Positions 1-8,086 of a stretch of 64,000 nt of DNA are shown here, in pieces. A program made the translations under genes and the position numbers. How positions within the stretch are numbered: position 1 is the first letter of the stretch; each line of letters starts with the position of its first letter. The DNA is taken from positions 45,594-109,593 of the forward strand of contig NZ_PXZM01000020.1 of the NCBI RefSeq assembly GCF_003013395.1. The letters run 5' to 3'. The stretch is from Brevibacillus fortis. GTDB taxonomy: Bacteria > Bacillota > Bacilli > Brevibacillales > Brevibacillaceae. The notes beneath the pieces are model-generated. The model made no database searches. It was not told where the DNA came from and saw only the letters and a program-made list of their open reading frames with translations.

Positions 1-238
1 CGGTGCAGCGGAAGCGATTTTGGAAAACAGCAAAAGCTTGCTCTTAGCAGGTGTCCGCGATGTATCCGGGATGTTCGAGCAAGGTGAGGTTATCGAGGTT
101 TACTGTGAGGGTACGTTGATCGGTCGCGGTATCAGCAGATTCAATGCAGCACAGTTAAGTGATTTTCTTTCCCCTGATAACGTAACGCGACACAGCGGTA
201 CTGTTATACATCGTGATGAATGGACACCTGTCATCTAA
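1..238 (+). CDS. proB: Glutamate 5-kinase, C-terminal end (partial)
   Basis: The frame is open from the left edge of the window and ends at TAA 236-238. The visible part is the C-terminal PUA-type domain of glutamate 5-kinase: it opens with GAAEAILENSKSLLLAGV and continues with GMFEQGEVIEVY. The catalytic kinase domain lies outside the window. The enzyme phosphorylates glutamate in the first step of proline synthesis. proA starts 38 bases downstream and proC follows, so this is a proBAC operon. The identification rests on the C-terminal motif plus the context. Confidence 0.9.
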   Translation, partial: GAAEAILENSKSLLLAGVRDVSGMFEQGEVIEVYCEGTLIGRGISRFNAAQLSDFLSPDNVTRHSGTVIHRDEWTPVI

Positions 239-276
239 ACGAATCCATGTAGATAGAAAAAGGAGTTGGAGAAACC

Positions 277-1545
277 ATGGAAAGCTTGAAGGAAAAAGTG
301 CATGCACAAATTAGCCTGGCCAAACAGGCTTCACGAAAAATGGCCATACTCTCTCGCAAAGAAAAAGACAATGTACTCGTCGCAATCGGCAACCAGCTGT
401 TGGCTGATGAAGCCATCATTCTCTCAGAAAACGCCAAGGACCTCGCTCTCGCGGAAGCAGACGGTCAGCCTGCCTCCTATCTGGATCGTCTCCTGTTGAC
501 ACCAGAGCGAATTGCGCAGCTCGTGGATAGCCTGGCGCAGCTGGTATCCCTCGAAGATCCGGTCGGGGAACGGATCGACTCGTGGACACGGCCAAACGGA
601 CTTTTCATCGAACAAATCCGCGTCCCTCTCGGCGTCATTGGAATGGTGTACGAAGCAAGACCAAACGTCACGGTTGACGCAGCAGCTATCGCCCTCAAAA
701 CAGGCAATGCAATCGTCCTTCGCGGCAGCCACAGCGCTGTTCACAGCAACCTCGCTTTGGTGAATAGCATTCGTCAAGCGCTCACTGCGACGGGGCTTGA
801 TGCGGAAGCGGTGCAGTACTTGCCTTTTGCTGAGCATGCCTCTGTCGATCACTTGTGCACCGCCAATGGTCTCGTAGATGTCATCATCCCTCGGGGGGGC
901 GCAGGACTGATCCAGCGGGTTCTGCAAATCGCAAGCGTACCTGTACTCGAAACAGGCGTCGGCAATTGCCACATTTATGTGGATGAAGCCGCTCAGTATG
1001 ACATGGCCCAGAGCATCGTGATCAATGCCAAAACGAGTCGCCCTGCCGTATGCAATGCTGCCGAAACACTACTCGTGCACCGCAATTGGTCACGAGAAAA
1101 TCAACGGGCATTGCTTCAAAAGCTATTGGCTAAGGGCGTTGAGCTTCGCGCTTGTGAGCGTACAATAGAGCTGCATTCCGACCTCGAAGCACAACTGCAC
1201 CATGCAACGACAGAAGACTGGGATACGGAATACTCGGAGCTGATTCTGGCTGTTCGCACTGTCGATAGCTTAGGCGATGCCATTGAACATATTACAGCGC
1301 ATACTTCCGGCCATTCTGAGGCCATCGTAACAGAAGATGAAATCGCAGCCCGTCAGTTTTTGACCGCGATCGATGCCACAGCTGTTTATCACAATGCCTC
1401 TACCCGTTTTACAGATGGTGGAGAATTCGGCTTCGGTGCCGAGATCGGCATCAGCACACAAAAACTTCACGCTCGTGGGCCAATGGGCTTGCCTGCGCTC
1501 ACTTCTTACAAGTATGTCGTACGCGGAAACGGTCAAATCCGATAG
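277..1545 (+). CDS. proA: Gamma-glutamyl phosphate reductase
   Basis: This 422-aa cytoplasmic enzyme reduces gamma-glutamyl phosphate to glutamate semialdehyde with NADPH, the second step of proline synthesis. It has the aldehyde-dehydrogenase-like fold. Typical ProA signatures are GVIGMVYEARPNVTVDAAA, KTGNAIVLRGS, the catalytic-Cys segment SRPAVCNAAETLLVH, and a C-terminal FGFGAEIGISTQKLHARGPMG. Length is normal for the family. The ATG has AAAGGAG about 10 bases upstream. It sits between proB and proC with short gaps, so co-transcription is expected. Confidence 0.97.
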   Translation: MESLKEKVHAQISLAKQASRKMAILSRKEKDNVLVAIGNQLLADEAIILSENAKDLALAEADGQPASYLDRLLLTPERIAQLVDSLAQLVSLEDPVGERIDSWTRPNGLFIEQIRVPLGVIGMVYEARPNVTVDAAAIALKTGNAIVLRGSHSAVHSNLALVNSIRQALTATGLDAEAVQYLPFAEHASVDHLCTANGLVDVIIPRGGAGLIQRVLQIASVPVLETGVGNCHIYVDEAAQYDMAQSIVINAKTSRPAVCNAAETLLVHRNWSRENQRALLQKLLAKGVELRACERTIELHSDLEAQLHHATTEDWDTEYSELILAVRTVDSLGDAIEHITAHTSGHSEAIVTEDEIAARQFLTAIDATAVYHNASTRFTDGGEFGFGAEIGISTQKLHARGPMGLPALTSYKYVVRGNGQIR

Positions 1546-1565
1546 TCCAAAAGGAGGGAATCATC

Positions 1566-2408
1566 ATGAGTAACCAAGCAACAGCGATTACAGAAGGGCG
1601 GATCGGTTTTCTCGGTGCAGGCTCGATCGTGGAGGCTATGCTTTCCGGTATCGTAAAGAAAGGCTTACTCCCTTCTGAGCGTATTTCCGTCAGCAACCGC
1701 AACAATATGGAGCGTTTGAAGCAGTTGGCAAATGATTACGGGGTAACGGCTACCCAGGACAAATTTGAGGTAGCCCGCTCTTCCGATATTTTGATTTTGG
1801 CTATCAAGCCGAAGGATGCAGCAGAGGCTTTGCAGGATTTGCGTGGAATCGTTCGTTCCGACCAATTAGTCATTTCGGTGGTCGCTGGCGTCTCCACCAG
1901 CCTGATCGGCGAGTGGCTCGGTGCAGAATGCCCGATCATACGCACGATGCCCAATACATCCTCCGCTGTCGGTCTGTCTGCTACAGGCCTCTCCGCGAAT
2001 CCTTTTGTTCAGGAAGAACACCGCGAGCTGGCTACCAAGCTTTTCGAAGCAATTGGCACCGTTTATGAAGTCGCCGAGGAAGAGCTGGACATCATTACTG
2101 GCTTGTCTGGAAGCGGCCCTGCTTATATTTACTATCTGGTAGAAGCGATGATGGGCGCGGGTGCCACTGCGGGACTGGATCGGGAAATGGCACGCCAATT
2201 AACGCTACAAACCGTTATCGGCGCAGCACATATGCTGCTCGATACGCGCGAAGAGCCTTCCTTGCTCCGCCAAAAGGTAACGAGTCCTGGTGGAACGACC
2301 CAGGCAGGACTGGAAGTATTGGAAGCCTATCAATTCCAGGAAGCCGTAACTGCAGCCATCCTGCGTGCTGCGGAAAGATCGCGGGAGATGGGGGCACAAT
2401 ACCAGTAA
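1566..2408 (+). CDS. proC: Pyrroline-5-carboxylate reductase
   Basis: This 280-aa enzyme reduces 1-pyrroline-5-carboxylate to proline, the last step of the pathway. The N-terminal Rossmann motif reads IGFLGAGSIVEAML, with a longer N-terminus than usual before it. The C-terminal dimerisation domain carries LSGSGPAYIYYLVEAMM and the P5CR signature KVTSPGGTTQAGLEVLE. The ATG follows AAAAGGAGGGAATCATC, 20 bases after proA stops, so it is the third gene of the proBAC operon. Confidence 0.96.
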   Translation: MSNQATAITEGRIGFLGAGSIVEAMLSGIVKKGLLPSERISVSNRNNMERLKQLANDYGVTATQDKFEVARSSDILILAIKPKDAAEALQDLRGIVRSDQLVISVVAGVSTSLIGEWLGAECPIIRTMPNTSSAVGLSATGLSANPFVQEEHRELATKLFEAIGTVYEVAEEELDIITGLSGSGPAYIYYLVEAMMGAGATAGLDREMARQLTLQTVIGAAHMLLDTREEPSLLRQKVTSPGGTTQAGLEVLEAYQFQEAVTAAILRAAERSREMGAQYQ

Positions 2409-2415
2409 AGGCGTG

Positions 2416-2442
2416 TTGTCTCCCCTCCTTGTCATGTATAAT
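2416..2442 (+). promoter_or_regulatory. Possible promoter for the P-loop/Asp23-like gene
   Basis: A perfect TATAAT at 2437-2442 lies 45 bases upstream of the next start codon, directly preceded by TG. The only -35-like hexamer, TTGTCT at 2416-2421, leaves a short 15-base spacer, so this is a weak or activator-dependent candidate. It would give the following gene its own transcript apart from proBAC. Confidence 0.35.
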
Positions 2443-2486
2443 GAAAAAGATCAAGCGTAGTCGCGAACAATGACGAAGGAGGTCCC

Positions 2487-3293
2487 ATGGAAATTTACGC
2501 CTTGTACGGCACCAGTGGAACAGGAAAAAGCACCAGTGCATTAGAACTCGCTCACCGAATGAACATCGACGCCATTATTGACGATGGCATCCTGATTTAC
2601 CAAGGACGCAAGGTGGCCGGAACCTCTGCCAAATATGAGAAGACAAAAATTCAGGCTGTAAAACGAGCAATTTTTCATTATAAGGAGCACGCCGAAGAAG
2701 TACGGAGAAGTCTTGGAGAGATTCAACCAAGTCGACTACTCGTGTTAGGGACTTCGCAGCGGATGATTGGTCGTATCGTCGAAGCTCTGCATTTGCCTTT
2801 TCAAGTGGATTTTATCCCGATTGAATCCATCAAGCCTCCGCAGGAAATCGAAGCTGCCCGCTACGTGCGGGAAACAATGGGCAAGCACACGATACCGATT
2901 CCGCGTGTGGAGGTAGAAAAAGATTTCCTCCAGCGCCTCATCTCCTCTGCCCAACAGATTTTTAGCTCGAAAAAAGAAGTGATTGGGGAAACAACCGTAG
3001 TTCATCCTCCGTTTTCAGGCGGACGTATCATGATTCATCCCCAGGTGTTGCGAAAAATCGTGGAAGCGACCTGCGACCAGTTTGACGAGGTCCATCATGT
3101 GGTCAAGATCGTCTCCAGCTTTGAGGATTTGCCTCGGTTTCAGGTTTCGATTGCTCTTCAACTGCCTTACATGACAAATATTCCAGCACTTATCCATGCA
3201 CTTCAATCTACGTTGTACAAAGAAGCTCAATATTGTCTTAATATCGCTCCCGCAAGCATCGACATCGTCGTTTCTTCGCTGGAGCTATCCTGA
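2487..3293 (+). CDS. P-loop NTPase with C-terminal Asp23/Gls24-like domain
   Basis: This is a 268-aa protein. The N-terminus has a clear Walker A motif, GTSGTGKS (residues 8-15), preceded by a short beta strand as in small kinase-like P-loop proteins. The last ~95 residues resemble the Asp23/Gls24 (YloU) envelope-stress family: a G-R-I-M-I-H-P-Q-V-L-R-K-I-V opening, a central paired-strand region (FQVSIALQLPY) and a helix ending in a short strand (IDIVVSSL). The substrate is unknown. The start has GAAGGAGGT upstream. The gene stands alone between proC and the coat-type genes and ends in a strong terminator. The P-loop is certain; the Asp23-like tail is my inference from pattern. Confidence 0.7.
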   Translation: MEIYALYGTSGTGKSTSALELAHRMNIDAIIDDGILIYQGRKVAGTSAKYEKTKIQAVKRAIFHYKEHAEEVRRSLGEIQPSRLLVLGTSQRMIGRIVEALHLPFQVDFIPIESIKPPQEIEAARYVRETMGKHTIPIPRVEVEKDFLQRLISSAQQIFSSKKEVIGETTVVHPPFSGGRIMIHPQVLRKIVEATCDQFDEVHHVVKIVSSFEDLPRFQVSIALQLPYMTNIPALIHALQSTLYKEAQYCLNIAPASIDIVVSSLELS

Positions 3294-3320
3294 TCCGGTC
3301 CTTTGCGACCGGATTTTTTT
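3293..3320 (+). terminator. Rho-independent terminator
   Basis: Perfect 8-bp stem (ATCCGGTC / GACCGGAT, 3293-3300 and 3307-3314) with a 6-base loop and a run of seven T. The stem starts inside the stop codon of the P-loop gene. Confidence 0.92.
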
Positions 3321-3395
3321 GGCTGTAATCCTCAGGGGTTACATCCTGACTTGTTGCTCATCCTAAGCATGATTCCATCTGAAAGGAGCAACCCG

Positions 3396-3722
3396 ATGCC
3401 ATCCATCCTGTCTTCCAAGCCCTTTACACAAGCACCGATTCCCGAACCGCCTAAGGTCATCACGACAAAGGACTTGAGCTATCTCAAGGATGCTTTGTCA
3501 TGGGAACTGATCGCTTTCAAAAAGCTGCATGCTTTCGCACAGCAGGCTACTGATCCCGAGGTCAAGCAATGTCTGGAGCAGCAAGGACAAATGCACCAGC
3601 GTCACTACCAAAAACTGCTGAGTCACTTACAAAACAACAACACCGCAGTGATGGCGACCATTCCGCAGACACAGTCCCAGCAACAGCAGCAACAATCCCA
3701 ACCACAACATCAAATGCAATAA
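3396..3722 (+). CDS. Spore coat-associated ferritin-like (CotF/YhcQ type) protein
   Basis: 108 aa from the ATG at 3396, which has GAAAGGAG 9 bases upstream; an in-frame start further up overlaps the preceding terminator and is unlikely. After a Pro-rich N-terminus, residues ~20-75 form a two-helix segment of the coat-F/ferritin-like kind (LKDALSWELIAFKKLH ... QMHQRHYQKLLSHL). The tail is low complexity, Gln-rich (QQQQQQSQPQHQMQ). It is followed after 13 bases by a second CotF-type gene, and the pair probably works in the spore coat. The family assignment rests on helix pattern and pairing, not on catalytic residues. Confidence 0.65.
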   Translation: MPSILSSKPFTQAPIPEPPKVITTKDLSYLKDALSWELIAFKKLHAFAQQATDPEVKQCLEQQGQMHQRHYQKLLSHLQNNNTAVMATIPQTQSQQQQQQSQPQHQMQ

Positions 3723-3735
3723 GGGAGGAATCGGG

Positions 3736-4068
3736 ATGCCAAACCAAAACCAGATCGCCAATCCGCAATCCGGTCAGCTTCCACAAGAAAAAGGTCCGCA
3801 AATGAACGATCGTGACTACCTCAACGACTGTCTGGCTACGTGCAAGTATTTGACGGATAACTTTAACGTCGCCGTTCGTGAAGCCAGCCATCAGCAGCTT
3901 TATGATGACATGCTACAAATTTTAAATGAGACACATCAATCAGCACGTGATGCTTTCAATCTCATGTTCCAAAAGGGATGGTACAAGCTGGAGGCATCCG
4001 AGCAGCAACAACTGCAACAAGCTTATCAGCAGTTTAGCGGGTACTCCACGCAGTTTCCTTATCACTGA
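3736..4068 (+). CDS. CotF-family spore coat protein
   Basis: 110 aa. The N-terminal ~22 residues are polar and disordered (NQNQ, QSGQ). The rest is the coat F domain: NDRDYLNDCLATCKYLTDNF, then a helix with LNETHQSARDAFNLMFQKGWYKLEAS ending in a Tyr/Gln-rich tail. Members of this family are structural spore coat or cortex-associated proteins made late in sporulation. The start has AAGGGAGGAATCGGG upstream and lies 13 bases after the preceding coat-type gene, so the two are an operon. A terminator follows at once. Confidence 0.8.
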   Translation: MPNQNQIANPQSGQLPQEKGPQMNDRDYLNDCLATCKYLTDNFNVAVREASHQQLYDDMLQILNETHQSARDAFNLMFQKGWYKLEASEQQQLQQAYQQFSGYSTQFPYH

Positions 4069-4075
4069 AATAGCG

Positions 4076-4108
4076 GAAGACACCTGACCCAAGCAGGTGT
4101 CTTCTTTC
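4076..4108. terminator. Bidirectional terminator between convergent genes
   Basis: An 11-bp perfect stem (GAAGACACCTG at 4076-4086, CAGGTGTCTTC at 4094-4104) with a 7-base loop and TTT after it. It separates the coat gene pair from the convergent MocR-type gene. Confidence 0.85.
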
Positions 4109-4110
4109 CA

Positions 4111-5559
4111 TTACCCCCTGTCACGCAGGAGCTGCGATAATACAAATAGGGCCTTTTCCATGTCGGCTTCCTCAGCGTACACGTATGACAAACGAAGATG
4201 ATGACTATCCGTCTGATCATAAACAAAGCCGGGATTTAACAGAATCCCTTTTGCCAATGCTTCCGTAAAAAGCTTGCGCATCGAAACTGCCTGACGCAGA
4301 CGCAGCCAAATATAAAAACCGCCTTGTGGAATACGCCAATCTGCCAGATCGTCAAACCAGTGAGTAAGGCATTCGCACATCCTGTCTCTTCTGTGTCGCA
4401 GCGCTGCTCTTAACTGATCCAGATGCCGTGAATATCTCTCGCTTGTGAGCCATTCTGTCGCCACCCATTGGGAAATAGCACTTGCCCCGTAGTCCGTCTG
4501 CATTTTCACATCCGCGAGGCGTTCAATGACAGGCTCAGGCCCTACAATCCAGCCGATCCGCAGCCCTGGACTGAGTGTTTTGGACAAGCTGCCCAAATAC
4601 AAAACCAACCCGCTTTGATCCCTCGCCTTCAACGGCAATGGTCCCGGCTCGTCTAACCACAATTCTCCGTAAACATCGTCTTCCAACACAGGCAGTCTCT
4701 CCCGCTCGCATGCCGCCATCACTTGCTCCCTTCGATTCTCGGACATGCTAATCCCGGTCGGATTGTGGTAAGCCGAAATCGTATAAAGCAGGGCTGCTTG
4801 ATGCGCCTGTTTTTGTCTTGTTAGCACCTGAGGAGAGATTCCTTCCGCATCCATCGGTACACCAACCAGACGCATTCCCGATGATTGAAACAAAGGCAAT
4901 GAGAATAAATACGAAGGCTGTTCGAGCAAGATGGCAGATCCACGGTGAAGGATGCCAATCGATATCAACTGCAAAGCTTGAAGAGCCCCTGAAACGACCA
5001 AAATAGACGCCGGAGAAGCTTCGATCCCCCTGCTGCGCAAATGGTTGCTGATCGCCTGACGCAAAGGCAACAGCCCTTTTGGCTCCGAATATCCGAGATG
5101 TGTCATTTTGCCCTGCAAGCTAGCCATGACCTCTTCCATCTCCGCAACAGGAATCAAGCAAGGCGACAGCTCACCAGTCCCCAAACGAATGTATCTCGGG
5201 TCTGGCTCGTAACGATTGATATCCTGAATCGTCTGCGAGTTGGGGAGATGCGCCCCTGCCTGAACGTAGCCCAGCCAATTGGGCGGAGGCGCGGTCGTCA
5301 ATAAGGACCACGTGTTGTTGCTAACGACGGAGCCACTACCTACTGTTGCTTCAATGAAGCCATCCGCTTTCAGCTCTTCCAACGCTGTCACCACCGTGCT
5401 GCGGTTTACATCAAAGGCTTGCGCTAACGCTCTTTGTGTTGGCAATTTACTGTTGATTGGCCACTCTCCGCCTGCGATTTTCCCCTTGATATAAGCCACG
5501 ATCTGGGCGTAGATCGGTATGTCAGATGATTTGTCAGGCTTCCAGTCTATCGTAAGCAC
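4111..5559 (-). CDS. MocR/PdxR-type regulator (GntR HTH fused to aminotransferase fold)
   Basis: 482 aa. An N-terminal GntR winged-helix domain (IPIYAQIVAYIKGKIAGGEW ... LPTQRALAQAFDVNRSTVVTALEELKADGFI) is joined to a class I aminotransferase-like domain that binds PLP: AYHNPTG and YLGSLSKTLSPGLRIGWI, with the PLP-lysine in SLSK. I chose GTG at 5559 because AGGAGG lies 9 bases before it; GTG at 5565 is too close to that site. It is divergent from a LysE-type exporter, and the gap between them holds three inverted repeats. A role as amino-acid- or PLP-sensing regulator of the exporter is inferred. Confidence 0.9.
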   Translation of the reverse strand: MLTIDWKPDKSSDIPIYAQIVAYIKGKIAGGEWPINSKLPTQRALAQAFDVNRSTVVTALEELKADGFIEATVGSGSVVSNNTWSLLTTAPPPNWLGYVQAGAHLPNSQTIQDINRYEPDPRYIRLGTGELSPCLIPVAEMEEVMASLQGKMTHLGYSEPKGLLPLRQAISNHLRSRGIEASPASILVVSGALQALQLISIGILHRGSAILLEQPSYLFSLPLFQSSGMRLVGVPMDAEGISPQVLTRQKQAHQAALLYTISAYHNPTGISMSENRREQVMAACERERLPVLEDDVYGELWLDEPGPLPLKARDQSGLVLYLGSLSKTLSPGLRIGWIVGPEPVIERLADVKMQTDYGASAISQWVATEWLTSERYSRHLDQLRAALRHRRDRMCECLTHWFDDLADWRIPQGGFYIWLRLRQAVSMRKLFTEALAKGILLNPGFVYDQTDSHHLRLSYVYAEEADMEKALFVLSQLLRDRG

Positions 5560-5591
5560 AGGCACATTCCTCCTTGTCTCCTCATTGTACA

Positions 5592-5680
5592 AATTGGTTG
5601 GTTTGGATGTAAACCAATTGGCTGGAGACAACGGATTCACAACCGTGAATAATGACAGTAATGCAAAATGTACTTTGCAT
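5592..5680. promoter_or_regulatory. Three inverted repeats in the MocR-lysE intergenic region
   Basis: Three perfect dyads lie between the divergent genes. They are TTGGTTT-N6-AAACCAA (5598-5617; wider arms AATTGGTT/AACCAATT at 5592-5619), ATTCAC-N4-GTGAAT (5635-5650) and ATGCAAA-N6-TTTGCAT (5661-5680). The left one also has direct GGTTGG/GTTTGG repeats. Candidate binding sites for the MocR-type protein; assignment is by position only. Confidence 0.55.
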
Positions 5681-5707
5681 CGAGAGAGACACGGGGAGGA
5701 ATCTAAC

Positions 5708-6322
5708 ATGCTGGAAGCAATTTTGCACGGTTTTGTGCTTGCATTTGGACTTATTTTACCGCTGGGCGCACAAAATGTTTTCGTCTTTAATCAGGGCGCC
5801 CTCCAACCAACATTACTTCGGGCCATGCCTGTCGTACTGACTGCGGCACTCTGTGATACGCTGCTCATTTTATTGGCGGTATTGGGAGTCTCCTTGGTCG
5901 TATTGACTGTCACATGGTTGAAAACGGTTCTGTATGTCGTCGGCTTTTTCTTTTTGGTGTACATGGGATATTTAACGTGGCGTAGCCGTCCAAATACTGA
6001 GGATGGAGAGAAAGAGCGCTTTTCGGCCAAAAAGCAAATCATGTTTGCTGCCTCTGTCTCTTTGTTGAATCCGCATGCGATTCTCGACACGATCGGCGTA
6101 ATCGGTACCAGCTCACTCAGTTATACCGGAACAGAGAAATGGGGCTTTACTGTTGCCTGCATCCTTGTATCCTGCCTCTGGTTTTTTAGCCTTTCTGTAG
6201 CTGGCCGTACAGCAGGACGATTAGACCAGTCTGGAAAATTGCAGCGTGGCCTGAATATGGTATCAGCAGTGATTATGTGGGGAGTGGCCTTCTATATGGC
6301 AGCCCAATTACTCATGACGTAA
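5708..6322 (+). CDS. LysE/ArgO-family amino acid exporter
   Basis: 204-aa inner-membrane protein with about six hydrophobic segments. It opens with the LysE-type FVLAFGLILPLGAQNVFVFNQG signature, followed by the LLxLLAVLGVS membrane segment, and carries the conserved SVSLLNPHAILDTIGVIG in the middle. The family exports basic or other amino acids by proton exchange. The start is the ATG at 5708 with GGGGAGGA 7 bases upstream; longer in-frame starts run into the divergent gene and lack the LysE pattern. It is divergent from the MocR-type gene, and the two probably form a regulated export unit. Confidence 0.9.
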   Translation: MLEAILHGFVLAFGLILPLGAQNVFVFNQGALQPTLLRAMPVVLTAALCDTLLILLAVLGVSLVVLTVTWLKTVLYVVGFFFLVYMGYLTWRSRPNTEDGEKERFSAKKQIMFAASVSLLNPHAILDTIGVIGTSSLSYTGTEKWGFTVACILVSCLWFFSLSVAGRTAGRLDQSGKLQRGLNMVSAVIMWGVAFYMAAQLLMT

Positions 6323-6354
6323 AGAGTTAGTGAAAAAGTGAATAATCCCCACCT

Positions 6355-6396
6355 CCTCCACTCAAAATACTTCTATTCGGGTTTTCGAAGTGGAGG
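6355..6396 (+). promoter_or_regulatory. Possible hairpin covering the ribosome binding site of the DUF47 gene
   Basis: CCTCCACT (6355-6362) is the perfect complement of AGTGGAGG (6389-6396), which contains the Shine-Dalgarno sequence of the DUF47 gene. The loop would be 26 bases. Whether it forms in the mRNA is inference. Confidence 0.4.
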
Positions 6397-6403
6397 TTTG
6401 TTT

Positions 6404-7021
6404 ATGCTTTTTACCAAATCAGACGCACTCTTGGATGACTTGTATGAGATTGCGAAAAATGTGCATGAAACGGCGATCTATTTTAATGAATACAAGATTA
6501 CCTCTTTAGAGACTGTCAAAACCTTTGCTACAGAGATGAAGGAGTACGAAACAAAAGGCGACAAGCTCATCCATGAAATCATCGTGCAAATCAACAAAAC
6601 ATTTATTACTGCAATTGAGCGCGAGGACGTTCTGGATCTTGCCGTCAAGCTGGATGATGTGCTGGACGGATTGGAGTTTTGCGCTTCGAGGCTCTATATG
6701 TACGACATCATGGAAGCAGATCAGACGATGGTGAGATTCGGTCAACTCATCGAAAACGCTACCAAGCAAATTCTTCTCGCCATCGAACTGCTCCAAAAGC
6801 AAAAGCTGTCCGATATGAAGGAGTACATCATCCGCATTAACGATTTGGAAAGCGAAGGGGATGAACTGGTGAGGGGGAGCATCCGGCAATTGTTCAAGAC
6901 CTCGAGCGATCCGATTCACATCATTCAGCTCAAAGAGATTTACGAAGTGCTGGAAGATGTCATGGATCATTGCGAGGATGTCGCCGATGCGATGGAATCC
7001 GTGATCATGGGCAACTCTTAA
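6404..7021 (+). CDS. DUF47-family accessory protein of Pit-type phosphate transport
   Basis: 205 aa, almost all alpha-helical, PhoU-like. It has the acidic helical repeats typical of DUF47: ETKGDKLIHEIIVQINKTFITAIEREDVLDLAVKLDDVLDGLE in the first half and LESEGDELVRGSIRQLF ... DVMDHCEDVADAMESV in the second. The paired E/D-x-x-x-D motifs are thought to bind metal. The start at 6404 has GTGGAGGT in front; an upstream in-frame GTG has no ribosome binding site. The Pit transporter starts 19 bases downstream, the standard arrangement, and the protein is thought to control that transporter. Confidence 0.92.
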   Translation: MLFTKSDALLDDLYEIAKNVHETAIYFNEYKITSLETVKTFATEMKEYETKGDKLIHEIIVQINKTFITAIEREDVLDLAVKLDDVLDGLEFCASRLYMYDIMEADQTMVRFGQLIENATKQILLAIELLQKQKLSDMKEYIIRINDLESEGDELVRGSIRQLFKTSSDPIHIIQLKEIYEVLEDVMDHCEDVADAMESVIMGNS

Positions 7022-7040
7022 ACCAAGGAGACCTACTTTC

Positions 7041-8048
7041 ATGCATACGAGCCTTCCTCTTGTTATTGCTGTCATCATCCTGGCTGTTTCCTTTGATTTT
7101 ATCAACGGATTTCACGATACAGCCAATGCCATCGCAACCACCGTATCCACCAAAGCTCTCCCGCCTAAGATTGCCATTGGCCTGGCGGCTATCATGAATT
7201 TTATCGGTGCCCTTACATTTACCGGGGTCGCCAAAACAATCGGTGGAGATATCGCCGATCCAGCCAAGCTAGAATTCGGTGTGCTTGTGGTCATGGCTGC
7301 TCTCTTGGCTGCGATCTTTTGGAATTTGATTACGTGGTGGTACGGTATCCCCAGTAGTTCTTCTCACGCTCTCATCGGCTCACTCGTAGGTGCCGTCCTC
7401 GCTTCCGCCGGGATCGCGCAAATCAACTGGGCTGGTTTTTTGAAAATCTTTCAGGCGCTCATTGTGTCACCGATTATCGCGCTGGTTGCCGCTTACCTCA
7501 TGATGAATTTGGTCTATTTCATTTTCAGTCGGATCATGGTGCCCCCCACCAAGGTCAATCGGGGTTTTCGCCTCTTTCAAATTTTCACGGCGGCCCTGCA
7601 ATCCTTTACACATGGAACCAATGACGCCCAAAAAGCGATGGGCATTATCGTGTTCGCCCTCGTAGCCGCTGACCTGCATGCAGATACGAGCACGATTCCT
7701 TTCTGGGTACAGTTCATTTGTGCGCTCGCGATGGGCTTGGGAACCTCTGTCGGGGGTTGGAAAATCATCAAGACGGTCGGGGGCAAAATTACAAAGATTG
7801 AACCAATCAATGGAGCCACTGCCGACCTCACCTCGTCCACGATTATTTTTACCTTTACGCAGCTAGGATTGCCTGTCAGCTCTACCCATGTCATTTCATC
7901 CGGGATTATGGGGGTCGGCGCAGCCAAGCGACTGAAGAGCGTCAATTGGGGCGTCGCCAAACGTATCGTGATCACGTGGTTTATTACGCTGCCGATCTCT
8001 GCCTTGCTCGCTGCAGCTATCTATTTGTTGCTACATGTATTTATCTAA
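7041..8048 (+). CDS. pit: PiT-family inorganic phosphate transporter
   Basis: 335-aa membrane protein with about ten hydrophobic segments. Both halves carry the inverted-repeat PiT signature: DFINGFHDTANAIATTVSTKAL near the N-terminus and FTHGTNDAQKAMGII in the second half, with PSSSSHALIGSLVG and PVSSTHVISSGIMGVG as the paired PSS(S/T)H motifs. It imports metal-phosphate with protons or Na+. ATG preceded by AAGGAG. It follows the DUF47 gene in an operon and ends at a terminator. Confidence 0.95.
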   Translation: MHTSLPLVIAVIILAVSFDFINGFHDTANAIATTVSTKALPPKIAIGLAAIMNFIGALTFTGVAKTIGGDIADPAKLEFGVLVVMAALLAAIFWNLITWWYGIPSSSSHALIGSLVGAVLASAGIAQINWAGFLKIFQALIVSPIIALVAAYLMMNLVYFIFSRIMVPPTKVNRGFRLFQIFTAALQSFTHGTNDAQKAMGIIVFALVAADLHADTSTIPFWVQFICALAMGLGTSVGGWKIIKTVGGKITKIEPINGATADLTSSTIIFTFTQLGLPVSSTHVISSGIMGVGAAKRLKSVNWGVAKRIVITWFITLPISALLAAAIYLLLHVFI

Positions 8049-8056
8049 AAGCAAAA

Positions 8057-8086
8057 GGGACGAGTATCAGGCTCGCCCCTTTTTTC
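8057..8086. terminator. Terminator after pit
   Basis: Stem GGGACGAG / CTCGCCCC (8057-8064, 8072-8079, one A-C mismatch) with a 7-base loop and seven T. A preceding AAAA run gives it weak activity for the convergent gene too. Confidence 0.85.

Noticed and set aside
3660..3722. CAG-rich tract as a microsatellite or CRISPR-like repeat
   Set aside because: It is the Gln-rich tail of the coat-type protein, in frame and with mixed CAA/CAG codons.
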